Part shown: in pieces, positions 56,816 through 64,000 of the stretch | Numbering within the stretch: the first letter of the stretch is position 1 | Layout of the letters: each line of letters opens with the position of its first letter | Assembly (NCBI RefSeq): GCF_002288925.2 | Contig: NW_022098076.1 | Coordinates: forward strand, 65,871,332-65,935,331 | Reading direction: 5' to 3' | Origin: Delphinapterus leucas | Taxonomy: Eukaryota > Chordata > Mammalia > Artiodactyla > Monodontidae | DNA: 64,000 nt | Notes under the pieces: model-generated | The model's input: only the letters and a program-made list of their open reading frames with translations | Told to the model about the DNA's origin: nothing | Database searches by the model: none | Made by a program: the position numbers and the translations under genes

Positions 56816-58994
56816 AGCTTTTGAGTTTAATTAGGTCCCATTTGTTTATTTTTGCTTTTTTTTTTTTTTTTTTTTGCCTTAGGAGACAGAATCAAGAAAA
56901 TATTGCTACGATTTTGCCACAGAGTGTCCCACCTGTGTTCTTTTCTAGGAATTTTATGTTTTCAAGTTGTATATTTAGGTCTTTAAACCATTTTGAGTTT
57001 ATTTTTATATATGGTGTGAGAGAGTGTTCTAATCTCACTGTTTTACATGTGGCTGCTCAGTTTTCCCAGCACCACTTGTTGAAGATACCCTCTTTTCTCC
57101 ATTGTATATTCTTGCTTCCTTTGTTGTAGATTGATTGGCCATAGGTACATGGGGTTATTTCTGGCTCCCTATTTTGTTCCATTCATCTATTGCATCTGTT
57201 TTTGTGCCAATACCATGCTGTTTTGATTACTGTAGCTTTGTAGTATAGTGAAGTCTGGGAAGGTTATACCTCCAGCTCTGTTCTCCTTTCTCAAGATTGT
57301 TCTGGCTATTTGGGGTCTTTTGTGTTTCTATACTAACGTTATTTGTTCTAGTTCTGTGAGAATGCCATTGGTCTTTGGATATGGATTGCATTGAATCTGT
57401 AGATTGCCTTGGGTGTTATGATCGTTTTAATAACACTATCTCTTCCAATCCAAGAACACAGTATATTTTTCCGTCTGTTTTTTTTTTCAGAATAGAGGTC
57501 TTTTACCTCCTTTGGTAGGTTTATTCCTAGGTATTTTATTCTTTTTGATGCAGTTGTAAATGGGGTTGTTTCCTTAATTTCTCTTTCTGATAGTTTGTTG
57601 TTAGTGTATAGAACTGCAACAGATTTCTATACGTTAATCTTGTATCCTGCAACTTTACTAATTCACAGATGAGCTTCAGTAGTTTTTTGATTGCATCTTT
57701 AGAATTTTCTATGTATAGTATCACGTCATCTGCAAACAGTGATGGTTTTACTTCTTCCTTTCCATTTTGGACTCCTTTTATTTCTTTTTATTCTCTGATT
57801 GCTGTGGCTAGGACTTCCACTACTATGTTGAATAAAAGTGGTGAGAGTGGGCATCCTTGTCTTGTTCCTCATCTTAGAGGAAATGCTTTCAGCTTTTCAC
57901 CATTGAGTATGATATTAGCTGTGGGCTTGTCACATATGGCCTTTAATATGTTGAGGTATATTCCTGCTATACCCACGTTGTGGAGAGTGTTTAGCATAAA
58001 TGAATGTTGAATTTTGTCAAAAGCTTTTTCTGCATCTACTGAGATGATCATATGGTTTTTATTCTTCAGTTTGTTAATGTGATATATATATATCACATTG
58101 ATTGATTTGAGAATATTGAACCATCCTTGCATCCCTGGGATAAATCCCATTTTATCATGGTGTATGATCCTTTTAATGCATTGTTGGATTCAATTTGCTA
58201 ATATTTTGTTGAGGACTTTTGTGTCTGTGTTCATCAGTGATATTGGCCTGTCATTTTCTTTTTTTTGTAATATCTTTGTTTGGCTTTGGTATCAGAGTGA
58301 TACTGATCTCATAGAATGTGTTTAGAAATATTCCTTCCTCTGCAATTTTTTGGAGTAGTGTGAGAAGGATAGGTGTTAACTGTTCTCTAAATGTTTGGTA
58401 GAATTTACCTGTGAAGCTGTCTAGTTTGGACTTCTGTTTGTTGGGAGTTTTTAAATTACTGATTCAATTTCGTTACTGGTAATTGGTCTATTCATATTTT
58501 CTATTTCTTTCTGGTTCAGTCTTGGGAGATTTACATTTCTAGGAATTTGTCCATTTCTTCTTGGTTTTCAATTTTATGGGCATATAGTTGTTTGTAGTAA
58601 CCTCTTATGATCTTTTGTATTTATGTGGTGTCATTTGTAACTTCTCTTTTTTTTTATTTCTGATTTTATTGATTTGGGCCTTCTCTCTTTTCTTCTTGAT
58701 GAGGCTGGCTAAAGTTTTATCAATTTTGTTTATCTTTTCAAAGAACTATCTCTTAGTTTCATTGAACTTTTCTAATAATGTTTTAGGCTCTATTTCACTT
58801 ATTTTTCCTCTGATATTTATGATTTCTTTCCTTCTACTAACTTTGAGTTTTGTTTGTTCTTCTTTTTCTAGTTCTTTTAGGTGTAAATGTAAGTTGTTTG
58901 AGATTCTTCTTGTTTCCTGAGGTAGGCTTTATTGCTATAAACCTCCCTCTTAGAACTGCTTGTTTCTGTTATTTTTTTTTGTCCTGACTTTGAG

Positions 58995-60340
58995 TTTAAT
59001 CTGTGGAAAATGCCCATACTCAGGGCATTTGTCAAAAACAACCAGTACAATTGTGTAACATCACAAAGCTATGGTACCAGTTGGGGGCAAACAAGAGCTT
59101 GGTCAAAACTTAAAAGGCAGATCTGGGGAATGAGGTGTCCACAGGGGTTTTGAAAAACTCTGATATATTCTTGGGGGTCTAAAAGTCTCTACAAATGTGA
59201 AAGGCTGTGTGCATGCCTGGGAAAGACTCAAGAGGGCCCCAGTCTCTCACCTCTGGCTGATTAGAGACCCTGTGCAAGCAGGAAGTGACAGCTAAGACAG
59301 AGATGTAAACTGCCTGTGTGTCAAGGGCATGTACCAACATACCTACACACAGAGCTTCTCAGCAAAGGCTGGAACGCTTATTGGTTCAAGGCATTTAAGA
59401 ACATATATGACCCATCTTTAGCTGACCACTAAGCTAATCAATCAGAGAACTCAGTGGCTACACAACTATAGAGAATACGGAATTTACAAAATTAGTCCAG
59501 GAAGGCCACTAAACTAACAAAGAGTTGCAGCAATAACAATAAAAGAGCAATAACAACAGACCCTTGGGGGTGGGGGAAATCTGATTTCCAGAGTCGTCAC
59601 AGTATATTATCTAAAATGTCCAGTTTTCAAATTGGGAGGTTAGTATAAATGGGCTGAATTTTGTTCCCCCAATATCCATATGTTAAAACCCTACCCCCCA
59701 ATGTGACTTTGTTTGGAGATAGGGCTGTTAAGGAGGTAATTAAGGCTAAATAAGGTCATAACAGTGTAGCCCTAATCCAATAAGATGGATGTTGTTATCA
59801 AAAGCAGAAGAGACACCTGGAATGTGTTCTCACAAAGGAAAAGGTCATGGGAGGACAGAGAAAGCAGGTGTCTGCGAGCCAGGGAGAGTGATCTCACCAG
59901 AAGCCAGTCCCGCCAGCACCTTCGTTCTTGCCTCTCCAGCCTCTAGATGTATGAGAAAATAAACTTCTATGGCTTAAGTAAAAAGAAAAAATGTTCAGTT
60001 TTCAATAAAATTTTTAAACATATTTTTTAAAAACAGGAAAGTATGACCCATACCCAGGAAAAAAAAAGTGTATAGAAACTGTCCCTGAGGGGCCCCAAAT
60101 GTTGCACTTACTAGAGACTTTAAGTCAGTCATTATATATAATATAGATATGCAATCTATAATATAAGTATAGAAATTAGTATTTATAAATATATAAAAGA
60201 ACCAAAGGAAACCATGTCTAAAGAATTAAAGTATGAAAACAGTGTTTTACCAGATAGACAATATTAATAAAGAGAAATTGGAAAAAAGAACCAAAGAGAA
60301 ATTCTAGCGTTGAAAAGCTTTTCACACATTTTTCTTTAAA
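58995..60340 (+). mobile_element. L1 5' UTR/ORF1-region fragment
   Basis: Segments aaatctgatttccagagtcg, aggaaagtatgacccatacc and aaccaaaggaaaccatgtct match the L1 5' region and ORF1 in order. The MLT1-like LTR at 59631-59990 splits it. No open ORF1 is left. Confidence 0.65.
59631..59990 (+). mobile_element. MLT1-like LTR inserted in an L1 fragment
   Basis: It has the same landmarks as 2392-2730 (cctaatccaataagatgg, gcctctccagcctctag) and an AATAAA followed by an A-rich end. The L1 on each side carries a near-repeat of aaaatgtccagttttc (about 59613 and 59989), which looks like a target-site duplication of L1 length. Confidence 0.6.
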
Positions 60341-60489
60341 AGCTTATTGATCTCGTCCTCCTTAGTAGGTTATGTAGGCTCCTTAAGCATGTAGTAGTTA
60401 TCCTGTCAATTACATTTTTGTGTCTTTCAATGTGTCTAGCGTAATACCTAGTTTTCCTGGTTAGCACATATCATACATAATTTGTGATG

Positions 60490-60660
60490 TATATTTATTG
60501 TGTGCCTGTCTTCCTCACTAGCTTGGAGACTTCAAGAGAATTGAGTCTTGTCTACTTTATTCAGCAATATCTATCCAGCATCTGACTTAATATCTGGCTG
60601 ATAGTAACTTTTTAAAAATATATGTTGAATGAATAAATTATGAACAAATTAATGAATGAA
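60490..60660 (+). mobile_element. L2 3'-end fragment
   Basis: It ends atatatgttgaatgaataaa, the usual L2 terminus. Confidence 0.5.
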
Positions 60661-61274
60661 AGGAACAATCATTTGATGAGCATCTGCTCTATATCATGCG
60701 TTGTACTATATTTATATATATTATCTTAATTAGTCTAGGATGCCTATCATTACCCCTATAATCCAGTCACTAATTTCCTTATCTTGGAGGTAGGAGAGAC
60801 CATTAGAAAACTTGGTTTGGTTAGCAGACTATGCAGGTTAACAACTGGATGATCTCTAGGCCAGGAAACTCTGGGCCTCCCTGGTTCACCCTACTGAGTA
60901 TGGTTGGTCAAGTGATCGGTTTCTTCCTGTCTTATACAAATGAGTATTCACAGAGCTCCAAAAGTTTATTTGAGTCTTTACATAAAATTCACCATGATAG
61001 AACTTACGTGGAGATTGAGGGGAACAACTCCACATGGCACCCTAGCAACCTTACACGTATCTACATAGGTCATGCAGGCAAAGACCTGAGCCACAGCTAA
61101 TCTGAGCCTTGGCTGAACACTTTATTATTCTCCCAGAACATGAGTGGAAGGAAGGTCTGTGATGAGCTGGTCCAAGGCCATCACTCTTGACTTTTTCATT
61201 GCCTCGGGGTACTAATGACGTATAAAGTTTTCTGCCTTGCCACTTCAGAATAGAGCTGCAGACTCCAAAACCAC

Positions 61275-61295
61275 TCAGCTGCAGTTTATTTTATC

Positions 61296-61337
<42 letters not shown>

Positions 61338-61446
61338 AGCCGCCCCGTGTGGCAGGCGGGATCTTAGTTCCCTGACCAGGGAATGAATCTGAGCCCCCTG
61401 CAGTGGAAGCGCAGAGTCTTAACCACTGGACCACCAGGGAATTCCC
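61275..61446 (-). mobile_element. Short SINE with (ATCT)n grown in its tail
   Basis: The target duplication ctcagctgcag is at 61264 and 61447. The SINE tail contains a tatc microsatellite (about 61295-61338). Confidence 0.88.
61295..61338. repeat. (ATCT)n microsatellite
   Basis: About eleven perfect tetramers are present, likely polymorphic. Confidence 0.92.
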
Positions 61447-61689
61447 TCAGCTGCAGGTCAGAATTGGGTCCGCACCAATGGAATGTCTCACAGCTTGTGT
61501 CACAATCTTCTGGCCTCTATTTTTGTAGTGGGTCATCCTTTTTGTTGTGTGGAACAAGCATGACAAGGAGCTGGAGTCTTGGCTACTCTTTTGCTTCCAG
61601 TGTAAACAATAAACTGCCTAAATAAACTGTCTAAATCTAAAAAGAGCAAATGTGTCTTTACCAGTTGAATCTGGTAGCCAGCGTTGGCC

Positions 61690-62740
61690 TTTCTTGCTGC
61701 TGTGTCCTTTACAGGGCCCTGATCCCAGAGTGGGAGTCCTCTCAACCCAAATGTGTGACGTGCTTCTCCCTCACCTGGCCATGCCTCCACTCCTCTGCAG
61801 GACTCAGCCCATATGCTTTCAAGTCCAGATCTTGGTTATTTCTCATAGATACCTTTTAAGTTTTGAAACTTTGGTGTGGTGCATGAATCTTTTTTGTTTT
61901 TATTTCCGGTTTTGGAAGTTGAAGTAGAAGATCCTGAGGATGGAGAGGGGAAAATTCACTGAGGGGTGTGCACTTGGAGTGGCAGCATGCTTTCTTATTT
62001 CTTTATGATTGGCCTTGGAAAAAATTATACATATATAAAAATATATGTAAATTATATATTAAAATTCAAACATTGGGTTTCTGGAAGAGTTAACCTCTTG
62101 TCAATTGCCATGCAGTTTTTGACTTGTTATTATGCAGAAGAGGGTTTTTTTCTCCCTTCCTTGAATTTCATTACAAAGTCCTTTCTAATGACTTGCTATT
62201 GCAGGATCCTGTGAGTATGTTTGTGCGTGCATGTGTATGTGTTCGCATGTGTGTTTTTTCTTAACTAGGAGAGGTAAGGGAGAGGAAAAGACCTCTTATG
62301 GGAGAAAATTGTGACATAGAGAGGTTAGACCTATTATAATCAATCAATGATCAATCAGTGTTGAAGGAGCATTGTATTCCTCAGCTGAGTGCTTGTTCTG
62401 CATCCTTATCAGAGACTTTGGGACACTGGTGTTTGGGTAGTAGTTTTCCTTTAGGCTAGTTACTAGGGGGCACAGGACACTTTCACCCCTTCCCGCCAGA
62501 ATGCTATGAGGAAAAGAGCTGTGGCCATCAAAATATTTATCTCTAGAATATCAACTAACTATCTGGAAGTCATGTGACGAATTTACTTATTGATGTTCAT
62601 GTCAGAGATGTTGAGTGACTTTTCTTTACCAAAAACAAAAATGAAAGCACAACTTTAATAAATTTAAGGTAGCAGATAAAATAAATTTCCCTGTTTGTTG
62701 TAGAAAACTTTGAAGCTATGGACAAGCAAACTGAGAAAAT
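61690..62740. other. Intergenic sequence without recognised features
   Basis: I see no gene, strong splice-site pair or clear repeat here apart from a small GT-rich patch near 62220-62255. Confidence 0.4.
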
Positions 62741-63150
62741 TAAAATTATCCATAATCTCATCATCCAGAAATAACACAGTTTTGGTATTTTGGTTTATAT
62801 TCTTCCAGATTCATTTTAATGGGATGACCCTGTAAATAGTGTATGGAGTATTGTTTTGTGACTAGTTTTCCCTCCATTAAATACATTGTGATCATCTTTC
62901 CTTGCCATATTTTTGAATAACATACTTTTTAACGGCCGTGCAGTATCCCATTGCATGGATGGCCAAATGTTTATTTAAATAATTCTAGATTGTCGTATAC
63001 TAGATGGTTTTCAGTTTATTTTTTGCAAGTATAAAAACTCGGCAACTACTATTCCTGTGGATAAAGCTTTTTGAATATTCATGATTATTTTCTTGGGATA
63101 AATTCCTAGAAATAAAATTGTTGCAACACAGCCTATGTGCGTTTTCAAGT
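62740..63150 (-). mobile_element. Old L1ME-type 3' fragment
   Basis: Landmarks are cagtatcccattgcatggat and gggataaattcctagaaata in antisense L1M order. Confidence 0.6.
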
Positions 63151-63374
63151 GCTTTTTCTAATGTAGACTAAACTGGTTTTATAATTAGTTGCTCTACCAA
63201 AAAAGTGCAGCAGAGATTTAACATATGGCTCTTTCTTAAATTGGTCCATAATAAAAAGCTGAGGCTAATTTTTGTGCTGTCATATTGTGAAAGGAAATTC
63301 CATTGAGGAAAAAAAGCAATATAATACAGATAGGCATACTTCTGGTAGTCTGTCTTTCGTATTGTTTCTCTGCC

Positions 63375-63500
63375 CCCATAGAATGTAAGCTCCATGAAGA
63401 GAAGGACTCTTTTCTGGTTTGTTTAACACTGTATTTCCAATGCCCGTATCTAGCACGGAGTAGGTACTCAATACATAATTTTTGAATAAATAAATTAATG
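63375..63500 (+). mobile_element. L2 3'-end fragment
   Basis: Gaatgtaagctccatgaaga and cacggagtaggtactcaata are diagnostic. Confidence 0.7.
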
Positions 63501-64000
63501 ACTCTGGACTTTTTATAGGTGCTGTAGCTAACAATACATATTGAAGTCATTAACAAATGCTTGAATTGCATTGTGTTAAGTAGAGGCCCATTGGTAGGGT
63601 AGTGGTGAGGCAGGAAATGTAAGTTAATTTAGCTTTATTTATTGATAAGACAAATTTAATTATTGCATGTGTTCCAGGAAGAAACACTGGGATAGAGTTA
63701 GAAGTGCAACTAGAGACTTGTTGTGAAACATGCTTGTCAAGTAAAAATGCCTGTGAAATATAAAGAGGGAGGGAGTAAGAGTAGGCAGAGAAAGTCTTCA
63801 AATGTAGTGTATGTCTGACACTTAGGAAATGTAGTGTATGTCTGACACCTAGGAAAGGAGCAGGAGAAAGAAAGAGGGTTGGGTGGGAAGAGCCACTGTG
63901 GTACAGCCTGATAAAGTCTTGACTAGTCCAAAATGGAGCTCCAAGGTAAAGATGACCCATAGAAGAGTTCCACATTGGGTAGCAATGGCTCAGTCATTGG

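Larger units (their letters stand above)
54915..58990 (-). pseudogene. 5'-truncated L1 (ORF2 and 3' UTR), inactive
   Basis: About 3.2 kb of L1 sequence, plus three SINE insertions, runs from the 3' UTR (54915) through ORF2 in reverse. Pieces encode [18 protein letters not shown] (about 58060) and an RT-thumb region near 57600. Multiple frameshifts and stops destroy the frame. Confidence 0.88.
60800..61690 (+). mobile_element. Possible LTR remnant
   Basis: A region with an AATAAA near 61610 and LTR-like composition is interrupted by a SINE at 61275-61446. I do not recognise the family, and the ORF at 60831-61100 is not a known protein to me. Confidence 0.25.

Noticed and set aside
60831..61100. 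89-codon ORF as a small gene
   Set aside because: I find no recognisable domain, start context or neighbour support, and it lies in a possible LTR remnant.

Overview
This is a mammalian nuclear window, most likely from a cetacean. The diagnostic signal is more than 25 tRNA-derived SINEs of the CHR type, recognised by a head like gggcttccctggtggcgcag on either strand. Many have the short 'gcggtacgcgggcctctcac' body that is very abundant in whales and dolphins. L1, MIR, L2, MER5-like and LTR remnants fill most of the rest. No prokaryotic feature, tRNA gene, rRNA gene or CRISPR array is present.

The only real protein gene is ZDBF2 (zinc finger DBF-type containing 2), on the + strand. Its coding sequence joins 31680-31739, 35829-35956 and 42405-49524, giving 2435 codons plus stop. 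The DBF4-type zinc finger (C8, C11, H21, H27) is split across the first two coding exons. The giant last exon carries about 35 degenerate copies of a 42-45 residue acidic repeat and a basic C-terminus. In other mammals ZDBF2 is paternally expressed and imprinted.

Layout. 1-17380: repeat-dense upstream region with SINEs, LTR fragments and a GC-rich minisatellite (about 10.2-10.5 kb). 17381-17740: a 180-bp tandem duplication. 17741-26706: an exact tandem duplication of a 4483-bp unit, each copy holding a complete CpG-island promoter with a perfect CRE and a candidate exon 1. 26499-27148: an antisense retroviral LTR whose first 208 bp end duplication copy 1. 27-31.6 kb: probable non-coding 5' exons. 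31.7-49.5 kb: coding exons with L1/SINE-filled introns. 49.5-52.6 kb: probable 3' UTR. 52.6-64 kb: intergenic, dominated by a 4-kb minus-strand L1 and other old repeats.

Most notable points: (1) two nearly identical tandem copies of the promoter CpG island of an imprinted gene, either a very recent duplication or an assembly artefact; (2) both local duplications share the same breakpoint, 17740/17741; (3) a perfect 175-bp inverted repeat in intron 2 whose structure reads as a template switch primed by inverted SINE heads; (4) LTR fragments ending in poly(A), suggesting that LTR transcripts were retroposed by L1.
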